Source: Salvia splendens (taxonomy: Eukaryota; Streptophyta; Magnoliopsida; Lamiales; Lamiaceae). From it: a stretch of 64,000 nucleotides of DNA. Both the position numbers and the translations under genes were made by a program. Location: NCBI RefSeq assembly GCF_004379255.2, contig NC_056034.1, positions 40,530,887 through 40,594,886 of the forward strand, written 5' to 3'. The notes below the pieces were generated by a model. It ran no database searches. It was not told the DNA's origin and was given only the letters and a program-made list of their open reading frames with translations. This document shows, in pieces, positions 1 through 13,356 of the stretch (the stretch's first letter is position 1; every line of letters begins with the position of its first letter).

Positions 1-3000
1 AATCTCATTTTGAGACTCTCTCAACATTCATGAATAAGATAATTATAGGAAATTTAAAATTTAAAATTTCAAGTACACAACCAAATTTAACAATGCTCAT
101 GAGTGAGGGAGATAGAGAGAGACAAGTGAGCAATACCTCCACCTTGAAATATTTATCTAGTAGGAAAGTGTGACTTTCAATCCAATGACCAAGCAACATC
201 AAAAACCTAAAAGCAAGTATATTTCATGAGTGTGAGACCTCAATTTAGTAATTGTGAAAGCATAACATTTTCCTATCATGCTTCACCCTCTCAATGATCA
301 ATTCATTTTTTTGGCATGGATTGTGACATTTTACTCATTTATGCATATTGAGAGGGCAAGAGCATCAAATTTTTTATTTCAATGTCTATGCTATAAGGAC
401 AATTGATCATAACAAACAAGATTGTGTGTATCATGACTTGGCTTTTTGTTCTTTTTGTTAGGTTTCAACATGATGATAGAAATTTCATTTCAAGACAAAA
501 CTTTGCCCCAAATAAGTACTCCATAATTTCTTGTGACTAAGTAATGAACTCAATTGGTAATTTCAACAAACATCTTCCCAAGCTTTGAATTAGCCTATTA
601 ATGGTGTATGTGTGGTCCTCTCTATTTTTTAGTGGATATATAATTATTGTATATAAAATACGGTTCACTTATGTAGTTCACTAAATAATGGCAACTAGTG
701 GCTCGTTGAAATTAAAAAAAAAAATCAATAACAAGTGATATTTATATATATGTGAACATATTGCTTGCATTACATCATAATACTACTCTTGTGGTTTTGT
801 GTTTGTCATAAAAATGAAAATTTGAGTGTTAAAATTAAACAAATTGAAAGGTTGTACCATAATTGTAGCATTTGAAGCAAATTACAAATTCAAACTAAGC
901 CTTATCTATTTACAAATTGCTATTCTTAGAACGTTCTCATAACTTTATTTGAGAGAGATTATTCCCCCAATAAAAGTATCAACACAATGTTTGTGTCGAC
1001 AAAATTATCAATACATCACCATGGTTCCATATTATACCACAAGGTTTACTATATAAGAATAAGTTTTGATTATTCAAAGTTAAAATTAGCTCAAATTCGA
1101 ATTTCAACATTTATGTAACTAAATTATCATTTTTGTTTGCGCATAAGTGAACCCAACCATATCAATTATTGTGACACCCCTAACCCCTCAACATTTATAT
1201 TTATAATAATAATATTGTTTATGATTTGGCTATTGGCACATTTTGACAATATTCTACTAATCGATCATTTCGTATACAAATAACTGTATATATACATTAT
1301 AACATGATATATGAAATGTTTTACTCTCTTCGTCCTATTTTAATTTCTTTTTAAATTTCTTTTCATATTTAGAATAAAAACAATTTTCACTCCCTTCACC
1401 GTATTTCAAGATATTCACATTTCTTTCTCCTTATTAAAAAACTTAACTAAGTTTTTCAATATACTTTTACATCATCAACATTCTACTTAATATCTAGCAT
1501 CATTCAAAAAATGTATAATCTTAACTGGGATAAATAAAGAAGCATTTGGTACATGACGGGCTTGCTTTTATTCGTGTTTATTTATTATAAATATATATAC
1601 GTTAGAGAATCTCACATCGTCTCCAATTATTAGCTATTGATCCGCAAGTGTCGCTGGCCCCCTAAAACAACTTACAATAATTTTGTGTACAAAAAGCATA
1701 TGCATTTAAAATGTACTAGCTAGTAGTATTAATGCTTGAAGCAAAAACAACACGAAAACCCAATAAATTAGTTGCCCAAAAAAAAAGAAATATTCTGTAA
1801 TAGTAAATGCAAAAGAAAAGTGAAGGTTGGATTATCCTGAAGTGTCAAAAAAGTTGGGAAGGGGGGCTGACATGAAATTTGCGAAAAAATGAATGGTTCC
1901 AAAAATGGTGATTGAGATATATTGATGAGAGAATTTAAAACATGAAATTTTGAAAGGAGAAGAGAGGGACAGATGAGTCAGAAAAAATAATAAATGGCCA
2001 ATTGATGGAATTTTGGATGAAAAGAATTTATTCTGAAAATGATGGATCAGTGCAGTTGACACTTATTGGATGAACAGTATCTTTCAACCACAGAATTTTC
2101 TGAGCCCAAGTAATCATTATAACTTATAACTCTCTTCTTCCATTCACAGGACCACTCTCCTATATAAAATTAATTAATTCTTGCTTACACATTTTACTAG
2201 GTTTTTGGTTTGACTATCAATTTTTGGGCTAATTGTTCAAATTCTTACCAAGATTGGTTCAGTTTTAAATTCAGTCAAGTTTTATGTGCAGTCAAGATTA
2301 TTTATTACTCTATTTGCATAGCAAAGTAGATGTATGTTCAATTTTGCTATATGATTCTACAGTTTGTTTGTTTCTTTGAGATTTCTAGTGAGACTGGTAA
2401 AAATCTTCTCATGGTATTTTTTTCAGTTGCCGGAAAATTAAGGGTGTGACAATTTTTTGCTGCAAAATCTAAGAAATTAGATCACTATTGCTTAACTTTG
2501 TACAAATTTCTCAGTAGTAACACACGTTTTGGCAGCCTTTGGAATATATTTCCATGTCTTTAAAAAAAGCACAGAGTCATACTACTATTTTAAATATTTT
2601 ATGCATTACTTTGATGAAAATGTCATACTACTAAGGAAAGTAATGTTCCAATCCATGTCCAGTTTTGATTTTATAGTACAGAGTGATAGTATAATGTTTA
2701 AATTATGAAATTAAATGATAACTGATTAATTAATTATCTTATTGATTAATGAGTCTTCATAATCAAGTGAGTATATGAGAGGCTTTACTGTTAAATGTAG
2801 TACTTATATGCATAAGGGGATGAGTTGTATAGCAAAAAACGCTCATACATGCTCGTTGTGTCGCCTAGGCTGAGGTCGTATCTGTGAGTTAGTGTCGTGC
2901 GTCTTGGGCCTAGACTTAGATCTTGATAATTTATCTTTGAGCTCTCAATTATACATGGCTCAATACATGCATACACGGTCATCTAGGTACATTTCTCGAG

Positions 3001-4087
3001 TTGCCATTGACTTGAACACATGTCCAAATGCGTCTTGATTTCAAACGTTAGTCGATACTGTTAGTAATCCCGCGTAGTTACACCAATCCTGATGAAGCGA
3101 CATGAATGAGCTGATTTTTTAAACTAGTAACTCCTGCAATATTTAAATCTGAAATAATATTCAATATTAATTTTAACAGGCTTCTCTTGCAGGGGGCTTC
3201 ACCTATATATGTGGAGCATTAGTCTTTGCGTTACCACATCTTTTGCATCTAAAAGAGCTCTGCATCCACATTGTTGTCGAAGATCTGTCATTGCATCTTC
3301 TATTTCGTCGGGACTCGTACTATGTGCGATATTGCTATATATATACGAGACAAAACCTTATTACTTTTTAGTCGACTCGTCTAAACCGAGAGCCCTATTG
3401 GAACGTATCTCGACTCTATTGTTTAATTGAGTTTTATAATTAAGTATTTTTCCTTTCTGATATTAAGTTGGAATCCTTTCCTTTATGATATATTTCGATT
3501 CATTTATATATCTTGTTGAAATCCTTTTCTTTCTGATATGTTTCGATTTATTTATATATCCTTCCGCTTTAGCCTTTAGAAGTAGGAGTCACTCCTTGTT
3601 CTTGTCTATATGTCGACAATCACTCCCTATTTTCACTCCAAATGATACATCTCCACTAGCTTTTACTTGGTTATACACTTTATTAATATTGAAATATGGA
3701 GTATGAAATATAGGCATATAGCAGAGAATGTGGTCTTCAAATGCTTTGATCTTACATTTAATATTTTGGGGAATTGTGAGTAATGGTTTGTTGACAAAAA
3801 AAAGAAGCATCACAACAGTAGAATGACTGTGTAACTCAGTTTTTTTGAAATGAAATAATTAAATATTAAAGATGAAGACGAAAAAAGAAAATTGACTTGG
3901 GCTATGCATAGTCTTTAAAAATAATCGATGGCCTCATTTTAAATTAGAATATTTAGCCTGCCCAAATTGACCCATTACCTAGTTGGGCTTTAATTCGGCC
4001 AATATTTCAATCATTAGCCTATGTAGAAGTACAACAGTTGGACCTAACAATATCATCAATAGCCTAATTATTGATCATGTCAAGAAA
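1..4087. other. AT-rich intergenic DNA
   Basis: I see no gene here. Open frames are short, have no recognisable motifs and are not joined by plausible splice sites. A degenerate Stowaway-like end is visible near 1325-1345 but has no partner terminus. Two similar AT-rich motifs lie at about 3485-3515 and 3538-3562. Confidence 0.6.
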
Positions 4088-4089
4088 TA

Positions 4090-4341
4090 CTCCCTCCGTC
4101 CACGAGTAGAAGTCTAATTTTTATTCGGTACGGGTTTTAAGAAATGTTAAGAAAAATGGGTGGAAGAAAGTTAGTCGAATATGAGTCTCACTTGTATATA
4201 TTAGTTTTAAATGATATGTGAGTGGAATGAGTTAGTGGAATGTGTGGTCTCTTTACTATTTATGATAATCATGAACAAGGACTCTTATTTGTGGACAGAC
4301 TAAAATAAGAAAACGAGACTCCTATTCATGGACGGAGTGAG
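4090..4341. mobile_element. Stowaway-type MITE
   Basis: A 252-bp element has terminal inverted repeats that begin ctccctccgtcc and end ggacggagtgag, followed inward by matching sequence (agtagaagtct against agactcctatt). It is flanked by TA at 4088-4089 and 4342-4343, the Tc1/mariner-type duplication. It has no coding capacity. In this family, movement depends on a transposase encoded elsewhere. Confidence 0.9.
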
Positions 4342-4465
4342 TAATTTATAAAGAATGTAAATACAAATATTCTTTTTTAAATAGTGACCAAATATGCTAC
4401 TATATTTTACTTGGTCTATGTTAAACATAATCTTAAAACCTCAATTCTCAATATTTTTAAGTTTA

Positions 4466-4909
4466 GAGCATCCACGATGGATGCCCGATCTTGCGCCCGA
4501 TCGCCCGAGATCGGGCTCGGGCGTCCTCGGGCATCCATTGCAGGGACGTGCCCGAGCCCGATCTCGGGCATTTTGCAATTTTTTTATTTTTTATTCTTTA
4601 TTAAACCAATATAAATACCCTATAAACCCTAATTCACTTTTCACACACTTTAGTAATTTAGTAGTGTAGTTTTTTTAGCTAAGTACGATGTAGTTTTTTT
4701 TTAATTAAGTAATGTAGTTGTTTTTTAAAATTTGTGGTGTTTAAGTATAATAATATTTGATATTTTAGTAATTAAAAAAATAAAATATATTTATATTAAA
4801 AATTAAATACAAATTGAGTTTAATTGATAGGGCATCCACTAGGGCCAAACCATTGCAGAAAGAAAGGGCATGTTGATGTGGCAACCACGGATATCCATTG
4901 TGGATGCTC
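4466..4909. mobile_element. non-autonomous Harbinger MITE with internal GC-rich hairpin
   Basis: The ends gagcatccacgatgg and ccattgtggatgctc are inverted repeats of the type found on plant PIF/Harbinger elements. Flanks are TTA (4463-4465) and TTG (4910-4912), one mismatch from the usual TTA duplication. Near the left end two perfectly complementary 20-base arms lie at 4503-4522 and 4550-4569. There is no transposase. The same termini occur at 26397-27556, 46647-47919 and 55195-55945. Confidence 0.85.
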
Positions 4910-5341
4910 TTGTAATCTCATTTCCAAATTATACTAGTACTATTTTTTAGTCTTAAAATTTTTAATTATGGTTTGTTCAAATTTGGCAGGAACAATAATG
5001 TTAAATGTTTATTCAATTTCAATATTATTTCTCATTTAAGTTGGTAAATTTAATTTTTGTTAGTAGTATATTACAATGAAATCAAGATAGATTCTAAAAA
5101 CACAAAATTTCAGTGAACTGAAATCAATAATAAAAGTTAAACAAAATCTATTTTTATGCTTAAACGCTTATAAAAAAGCGTAAGTTTTTCCTTTTCTTTT
5201 GCCATTATTTCCTTGTTTTTGAAGGAAGACATCTAATTTGAATTTATAAACTTAAAAAATGTTGTTTAAATCACGAGTTATACCAGAAGCTTTGTGTCTT
5301 GTACCGTTGTCATATTCTAGAGTTCCACATCATCTGCGTGC

Positions 5342-5347
5342 CACGTG
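5342..5347. promoter_or_regulatory. G-box / ABRE-like CACGTG upstream of SFR2
   Basis: A palindromic CACGTG followed by GCC lies 65-70 bases upstream of the SFR2 start codon. G-boxes bind bZIP and bHLH factors and are common in light- and ABA-responsive promoters. It could lie in the 5' leader rather than the promoter. Function here is inference from one motif. Confidence 0.3.
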
Positions 5348-5412
5348 GCCACCCTAGGCACCTCAAAAAGTTGCCTAGCTTATCCGACCACGCACGACAA
5401 CCATTCGATGAA

Positions 5413-8400
5413 ATGACGCTGACGACACTCTTCTTCACGGCGACGAAACTCGCCGGAGTTTTGGTCTCCGTCACCGTCGCCGCCAACTCACTCTCCTTCT
5501 CGCGCTTTAAAAGGAAGAATTTAACGCCATTCAAGTCGCCAATCGATGAGTCTGCCGATATTCTTGCTGAATTTAACATAAATCCTACTTCAGGTATGTA
5601 TATGCTTGTCTTCATATCTACGTTTTCGTTTTTTTCCCTTTAAAAATAAATAAGTTCGTTTATGCTTTAGTAAAAAATGAGTAATTGTAACCTATATTAT
5701 AGGGACACCGAGATAATGCAAGGATAAATGGTGCTTTGATCACTTGAGTTAAGCTTAATTGGTTTTATTAGGTGAATTGGTGATTTCTTGAGGGTTTTGT
5801 TAACATAGTAAAAAATAAAATTAGTTCATTTTAAACTTGGTTGATTGAGCTTGTTTGTAATACTATAGTATTTGGAATTTGTAGGAATTGGAGTTTTGAA
5901 ATTCATGTATTTGATGTGTGTGTATGTGTGTGTGAGAGGGAGAGAGAGAGAGAGAGTTTATGTGGTATGCGTAGTGTTGAGGATGTTGGATTTCTTCAAC
6001 TTGTCTTTGTACGGGTTATATAGGAGGGCTGCAATCGAAGGTTTGGCAAGAAAATCATGTGTATAACTTGTGTAAAATCATGAAAAGGGGCCAGAGTTTA
6101 TGTAAAAAGGTGTTTGTGTTGGTACTAATTAGAGAGGGAAATGCAATTGATCATTCTTGTAGTGGGAATTGATCAGCATTCATTTCATTCTGCAGAAGGG
6201 GAAAAGGGGTTCTTTTTCGGATTAGCTACGGCACCTGCACATGTTGAGGATAGGCTCAACGATGCTTGGCTTCAGTTTGCAGAAGAAACTCCGTGTGATC
6301 AACCAGAGTCGAAAAAGAGCAGTGATCCAGCTGATGCGATCATGGGATCATCTGCGGGAGACGGTGGTGCTCAGCAGGCAACCCTTTCCAGAGAGGCAAG
6401 TAAGAGCATGAAGCGAAAAAAGCAACTCAGGATAGCAATGGAAGCAAAAATCCGAGGATTTGAGAAGTACGAAGAAGAAGAAATTCAAGAACCTGCCTCG
6501 AGTGAAGAATGTCATCATACTGTTGCAGCCTGGCATAACGTTCCACACCCGTAAGAGCGATATACATTTCCACCCAACGTTTAGGTGTATTATAAGAGTT
6601 CAATCTTTCTCCAATGATGTTTCATATGGATGAGAATCTTCTACATTTTATAATGATTGAGATTATGTAAATTAATGTATAATCTTAACAACATTTCAGG
6701 GAGGAGAGGTTGAGATTTTGGTCCGATCCTGATACGGAGCTAAAACTGGCTAAAGATACAGGAGTTCAAGTTTTCCGAATGGGAATAGATTGGACGAGGA
6801 TCATGCCTGAGGAGCCAGTGAATGGCTCTACATCGACTGTAAGTGTGCTTTCTTGAATTAGTGGATTACAAATGGCCTTTTATTTGGAAAGTAACATTTA
6901 GGATAGCTTAAGGCGATAAAATGGATGTGTGATACTTTCATACATATTACGAAATTTGTGTAAATATAGTCACTTTGTAAATTACATTGTGGTACATATC
7001 AAATTGATTGATCCATCAATTTTTTGTTAGACCAACTTTGCAGCATTAGAGCGATATAAATGGATCATCAACAGAGTTCATTCATATGGGATGAAAGTCA
7101 TGTTGACATTGTTCCATCATTCCTTGCCTCCGTGGGCTGCGGAGTACGGAGGGTGGAAGCTCGAGAAAACTGTGGATTATTTTTTAGAATTTACAAGGTG
7201 CTTCTGGTTGCATTTTCGTCCTTTTTGTTTAATTCTTCAACACATCTTTAAACCTAAGCAAACAAATATTGACGTTGCCTGTCAGAACCTTAGTTTAAGC
7301 GTAATATTTTAGGCTTCTATTGCATAAATCTTCGTTCTTGATTGAGATCTTGTATTTTGATGAGTTTATTTGCTCGATAGAGTTCAGAATCGTGCATTTA
7401 CATCTCGTGTTAAGAACTCATCCGTGTCTCTTCTATTTCACAGGATTGTTGTTGATTCTGTGTCGGATCTGGTTGACTACTGGGTGACATTTAACGAGCC
7501 ACACATTTTTTGTATGCTTACATACTGTGCTGGCTCTTGGCCCGGTGGTAATCCCGACATGCTAGAGGCTGCCACTTCTGCGCTGCCTACTGGCGTTTTC
7601 AACGTAGCCATGAATTGGATTGCAGTATCACACTCGAAGGCCTATGATTATATCCACGAGAAAAGGTTTAGATCTCAATGATCTTCGTGACTCTATTCGT
7701 GGATTGGTTATTGATTATATTTGTTCTCTGCATCAGTGTTAGCTCGACTGCTATCGTTGGAGTTGCGCACCATGTCTCGTTTATGCGGCCTTATGGGTTA
7801 TTTGACATTGCTGCTGTTTCGGTTGCTAATTCATTAACCATGTTTCCGTTTATGGATAGCATATCCGACAAAATGGATTACATTGGGATAAACTACTACG
7901 GGCAGGTAGTTATGATCTAAATACGGTTTAATAATGCTGTTATAATCCTAGTTCTTTTGATAAATAGGGTTAATTATAGTTTATGGCTTGATCTTTGGTT
8001 TGAGCAGGAAGTTGTTGCCAGTGCTGGACTAAAACTGGTGGAAACGGACGAATATAGTGAATCAGGACGCGGTGTGTACCCCGATGGGCTATTTCGCGTG
8101 CTACTGCATTTCCACGAGAGATACAAACATCTAGGCTTACCGTTCATCATATCAGAAAACGGTGTTTCCGATGGCACTGATCTGATCAGGCGCCCGTACA
8201 TGCTCGAGCATCTCTTGGCAACTTATGCCGCAATGCTAATGGTTCGTTCCGCAAATTCTTGATTCGTAGGGTGAAAAGCTCAACATGTGGTTAACGTGTG
8301 ACATTCGTTTAGGGTGTGCCGGTTCTTGGCTACTTGTTCTGGACCATATCCGACAACTGGGAATGGGCTGACGGGTATGGCCCCAAGTTCGGATTGGTAG

Positions 8401-8995
8401 CTGTCGACCGGATGAACAATCTTGCGCGGATTCCACGCCCGTCTTATCATCTGTTTTCAAAGGTAGGAAGCATTATTCGTTCGCTTGTAAGTGTTAGGAA
8501 AGGAGTCGAGACTTTGCTTCATTTCTCCGTTTCCAGGTTGTGAAGTCGGGCGTGGTAACACGACTGGATAGAGCACGAGCGTGGAACGAACTTCAAACGG
8601 CTGTGAGAGAGGGGAAAACGAGGCCATTCTACCGGGCGGTCAACAAACATGGCCTCATGTATGCTGGTAATACTATACCTCTCTCTAGGTGGCTCAAACC
8701 CCAGACCTATTGGTTGGAGGAGAATTATCTTACCAACTAAGTTGTCTTTCATCGTTACTTTCTATAATCTCGACTGCTTACAGTTCTCCTCTATGTAGGA
8801 GGTCTTGACAAACCAATCTTCCGGCCGTTCATCAAAAGGGACTGGCGGTTCGGGCACTATGAGGTTGAAGGCTTACAGGATCCTCTAAGCCGTTTCTCAC
8901 GCTACATGCTTCGGCCTTTTTCCCTTGTGAAGAAAGCAAGACGTCGTGCAGAGCTCGATGATTTGGTTGTCGAGCCACTCACCGTAGAGGCATAG
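5413..8995 (+). CDS. SFR2: SFR2 galactolipid:galactolipid galactosyltransferase (GH1 family)
   Basis: Ten exons join in phase to a 647-residue protein: 5413-5593, 6196-6550, 6700-6838, 7031-7197, 7444-7665, 7737-7905, 8008-8241, 8313-8462, 8537-8666 and 8799-8995. All borders are GT-AG. The product resembles SENSITIVE TO FREEZING 2, a glycosyl hydrolase family 1 relative in the chloroplast outer envelope that moves galactose between MGDG molecules to make oligogalactolipids and protect membranes during freezing and dehydration. An N-terminal hydrophobic stretch (about residues 2-20) fits the membrane anchor. Catalytic glutamates are visible in TFNEPH (about E299) and SENG (about E461). Arabidopsis SFR2 is slightly shorter; the extra length lies mainly in a charged loop at about residues 80-170. 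An ATG 114 bases upstream in frame gives an unlikely leader, so 5413 is preferred. Intron 1 holds a GT/GA microsatellite near 5916-5955. Confidence 0.95.
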
Positions 8996-10125
8996 CCCAG
9001 CAGATGGTCGATCTCATGATTAAAGATTATCTCCTTGCTTGGCAATGGAGATCAATGGAAGCTTTTATGGAGCTCAAGTTATTGAAATATGATTGATGAA
9101 CACAACTCTAGTCATATTGTAGCATTCATGTAAATCTTTGACTGTGAAAATATAGTTTATATACAGTTAAGTAATTAGTACTTGAATTATTCTACTGATT
9201 TTGTGAATGTTTATAATTTATCATCAGAGCTAATTTTAATACTATGAGATATTTAGTCAAAAATAAAAAAATTACTTGAAAATTTAAAAAACGGGTTTCG
9301 TAATCCTTTTCTGAGGATATCTTAGCCTACGAAATTAAATTATAGTATTTCATAGTAAATTATAATTTTGGCTAGAGAAATTATTCATTAATTGCTTAGG
9401 AGATAGTCCAGGCACAAGAAAATAATATTTTCTATCGTGTATACTTGATTAAAAAATTACAATTCAACCTCCATATTCTTCTATTTTTAGTTAAACAAAT
9501 TATAGAATAGTTTTATGAAGATTTTATCATCACAATCATGACCTTATTTACTCCTTGGGAGGCATATAGTTGGTTCGAAATATAAGTCATGAATTGGAAT
9601 TTTGCTAAATATTTCAGATCACGTTACATAAATGACACTAAATCTGAAGTTAGGTAATATGGGGGAAAAAATAAGATTAACATCATGTAAATCATTTTTA
9701 TCAAGATTTTTTTATCAAATTACTCAACTACTAGTATGTAACAAATTTTTCATTAAACTAAAAAATAAAGCCAAATTTCTTTTTTAAAATGAATTTTCAT
9801 CCAAAGATATTGGACTCTAGAAGTAAATGCAGATCAACCGTTTCATAATGAAGTATAGCAAAATTTTCTTAACATAAAACTACAATTTTTTTTAGAAAAA
9901 TTCTCAAGGCACAAGCAAAATTTTAAGCCAATGCCTATGGCTATGAAAGTTCATTTCAATGCCCATTTCTTTTTTCAAGAAATTTTGATGGGCATTCATG
10001 GAGAAATATGCTGTACAATCGATTGCACCGTATACACTCATCTCTCTCCAGTATATATAATTAACACTACTTAACACAAGGGAAAAAAAACAAGAAAAAG
10101 ATAAGATAAAATACCCATTGTTTGT
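8996..10125. other. 3' flanks between two convergent genes
   Basis: AT-rich DNA between the SFR2 stop and the stop of the convergent J-domain gene. It must hold both 3' UTRs and polyadenylation sites. I see no further gene or complete transposon. Confidence 0.6.
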
Positions 10126-13100
10126 TCACCATGCCTTCTTCCCCTTTTTCTTTCTCTTGCTGCTGCTATTGCTGCCGCCGCTGCCACTCTTGGGATTTGA
10201 CCCGGAAGGGCTCTCAGCTGTGGTGCCGCCGAAATTCTCAAACATCCCACTCTGCATCGCGTTCTGCAACCACTCGAAGAATTCCTCCTCTGACATCGTC
10301 TCTTCCATGTTGGGCGCTGGCATCCCGCCCCGTTGCCCGGGGGCAGTCCCTTTTGCTGCTTGGGCGTTCTTGGAGACCACGCTGGTGTTCACATGGAAGC
10401 TCGGTTTGTGGGTGTTAACAGGGCACCTCATTCCCTGCCAAAATTGATAGAAAGAGGTGTGTAAATCTCAGAGGCTTCAAACGGATCACCATTTTAGCAA
10501 GGGAAAACCGAGGCTCTACCTGACAAATGTACCATTCTGTTGCATCATATACCTTGCCACCAGCACAAACATACGCAGACGGGGTTTCGACCTGAACAAA
10601 TTATTCAGAAAGGTCATCAGTACCAGTATTTGAACAAGGCCACGGTAGCTCGTTATCTTCCAAAGGTTTTTAGTGCACTCACCTGCTGCAGCATGCCAAA
10701 GAAGAAGGGTTGTGAGGATTGCTCGACCCACCCATCCCCATCTTTTGCCGGATGAAAATCTTTGCATTCCTTCAATACATCAGAAATAGCATCCAACTCA
10801 ATATGAGCTCAATTTTTTTGGTGAATTCAAATAATTAGACTTATTTAGCTAAAAGCGGAATCCATTAGGGTTGGGTGGAGGGGAGGAGAGTACCTGGCAC
10901 CATCTGGCTTTAACTTTAGGTTTGTTGGTAAAAACCCAATGATGGAAATGGCCACACTTTCTGCAAGCGATTTGTCGAGACTCTCTGAGTGGATCATCTC
11001 CATTTTCTGGGCGACCAAACCTGGACTTAAACGAGCCATGACCTTGGTTCTGAGAAAAGGATAAATCAAGATTAAGCCAGGGATCAAATGAAGTGTCCCG
11101 GTTTGTGAAAATGAAAATGGCAAATGCATCCAGCACAGAAACAGAGCTCAGCTTATCATAAAGTAAAGCAGGGTAGGCCTTAAACTAAGCAGAGGCGGAA
11201 TATTCTAACTTTGAAAATGTAGTAGGAAAAAAAGAGACATAGGTTTGAACCTGAGGAGACGTATTCTGGAATTTACGGAAATAATTCAATAGCTCTTCCC
11301 TTCTCAACTCATCATCATATTCTTTTCTCTTGAAAGAATCTAGTAAAACCTGTGGATCCCGTCTCAAGTTCCATCAATTGCGATTTAAACTTTCAAACAT
11401 GTATAAAGTTTAAATGAGAGAGAGAGAGGGAGGGGTGGAGGGACCTCGTAAGCATTCTGAAGTTTCTTGAAAGCTTCCCCAGCTTTCTCGTCGCCCATAT
11501 TTTTATCAGGGTGGACAAGCATTGCCTGACAAAGAACAACAGTTATCGACTGGATAAGCGCTCTTTTAACCACCAATATAAAGTTATGAAGACATTAACC
11601 TTCTTCCGGTACTCCCTCTTAATAACTGATGCATCAATATTTTCAAATCGAGACAACCCCAAGGCAGCATAATGATCTGCACAATTCAACAACCGGACAA
11701 CTTCATCTTCGGATGTCATTTCAGAATCAGACCCACTAGTTGAAGGCATTCCCGGGGTACGATCAGCCCGGTGACCACCAGAACCGTTGTCAGTTGGTAC
11801 AGATTCATTAGGATGAAAAGGTGTTTGGCCTTGAAATCCAGTTGTTTGTTCTGGATTGCTATGTGGCGATCCTTGCTCATTAATGATATTCCTCAGGAAA
11901 AACAGCAGAGCGTCACTTGATATAAATGCTAAGTTCAACCCCAAAACTAAACCTAACCATCCAACGTAATTCCAGGCACAATACATCGAATACACACTAG
12001 TGATGAACAAAGCAAGACGATCATGAGCTGTCATGAATGCCAGTCCTGAAATTTCGACAAGTTTCAGTATTAGTTTTACTCAAAATTCGACACAAAGATA
12101 GCAACGCTCTTAATTTATTGTGCATTTCAGAAGAGACTCACCTCCAAGAAATATAATGAGCCCTGTAGTCCAAAAGCTGCCGTAAAACCATAGAAAGATT
12201 ATTCCAACGAGGCCAGACATTACTGTTGCAAGTGTGAAGCCAAGAAATAGTCCGACTGCAGCAGCCACTACCTACATTACCCGGGATGTACAGAGAAAAA
12301 AATATATAAATAAAGCATAACACAATCACACAAAAATACAGCTTGGATATTATACTCTTGACACCAAATTGTCCTGCTAATGGTGAGTAGTGAATGTGCT
12401 TAACTTTTTTATAAAATGAAACGAAGCTACATAGAAAGGATCTCACAAACACCGAGTGAAGATGGAACACATGACATCGATAACATCACAAGGTATTATG
12501 ATATGAACGAAACCCTTTACCGAAGATGTAAATGACATACCATAGTAAGTAGAAACTTGCCAATGCCAGCCATGGCAATCACTGAAAGAACACTACACCA
12601 TAGTATCAAGAAAAACGACGTTGTTCCCATGCGCAGAAAAGAATCCATGCCCCTCACAGTGCAGTCCAACCAAACCATAAAGAGAAGAAGCATTATATTC
12701 CCTATATGCCTAATCCATCTGAATACAATTGGTTTTGCATGCTGAATCTTTGTCCTGACGTGATCACGGCCATTTAATATGTCGGACTTTAGAGCGGCAA
12801 AGGTAGGCTTGTACCTCTCTACCCAATCGGCAGATGACCGTGCCACTGAAAGTGCTGCAGTCCTTATGAATTTAAAAACTGCCGTTTCAGGGTACTCCAC
12901 ATTTCCCAGCCCTTCTTCTCTACTGAGGCCACTCACCGAATCATCAAAACCATTAACATTATTGAAATCATTATGGGACATGTCACTTCCATCTCCAACA
13001 TTTGAAGCTTCAGCTGTAGACATACCATTCTTTTCCACTTCAATATTAACATTAGATGATACTGCAGGTCCGGTAACAGTCTCATCTGCACTTTTTCTAT

Positions 13101-13356
13101 CTTTACATTGAGACTTCCTAGATTTTTTCTTAGAATTCTTCCCATCCTGAGCACGGTCCACATCATTAGTGCTCTTTGTGAAATGCTCGGAATGGGTACC
13201 ATTAGGAAGTTCCTTGCCCAACTTCATCTCTTCATTGTTTGTGTTTCCTCCATCCTTAGTGGCTAAAGGTGAAGTGGAAGGATCCAAAACTTCAGCTTTA
13301 CGGTTTCTTGGGCGCTGATCCAAACCATTCTTTTGTTGTTTTTCCTTTCTAGCCAT
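10126..13356 (-). CDS. membrane J-domain protein with Jiv90 C-terminal domain (DNAJC14-like)
   Basis: Nine coding exons, read leftward, join in phase to 731 residues: 13356-12541, 12271-12142, 12045-11600, 11525-11445, 11349-11251, 11049-10894, 10769-10683, 10591-10520 and 10434-10126. The N-terminus (1-200) is hydrophilic with lysine-rich stretches. Several hydrophobic helices follow at about 225-370. A J domain carries the Hsp70-stimulating HPD motif at about 469-471. The C-terminus (about 540-650) has the Cys/His/Trp-rich pattern of the Jiv90 domain (CRKCGHFHHW, ARWCQECKDFHPA), then a Ser/Gly tail ending in lysines. Such proteins are Hsp40 co-chaperones, probably in the ER membrane. The start is the ATG at 13356; the codons just upstream include TTG but no better ATG. 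A 5' UTR intron runs from 14176 to 13448. Confidence 0.9.

Noticed and set aside
1590..1690. Retroelement terminus suggested by a tctcacatcg motif
   Set aside because: The motif is short and partial, and no second terminus or duplication is visible nearby.
3209..3706. Small frames with hydrophobic and Cys-rich stretches as peptide genes
   Set aside because: No promoter, signal-peptide pattern or homology that I can recognise; length is within chance for AT-rich DNA.
5299..5412. In-frame N-terminal extension of SFR2 by 38 codons from an upstream ATG
   Set aside because: The added residues are Cys/His/Arg-rich and unlike the short hydrophobic start of the family. The ATG at 5413 directly gives the expected N-terminus.
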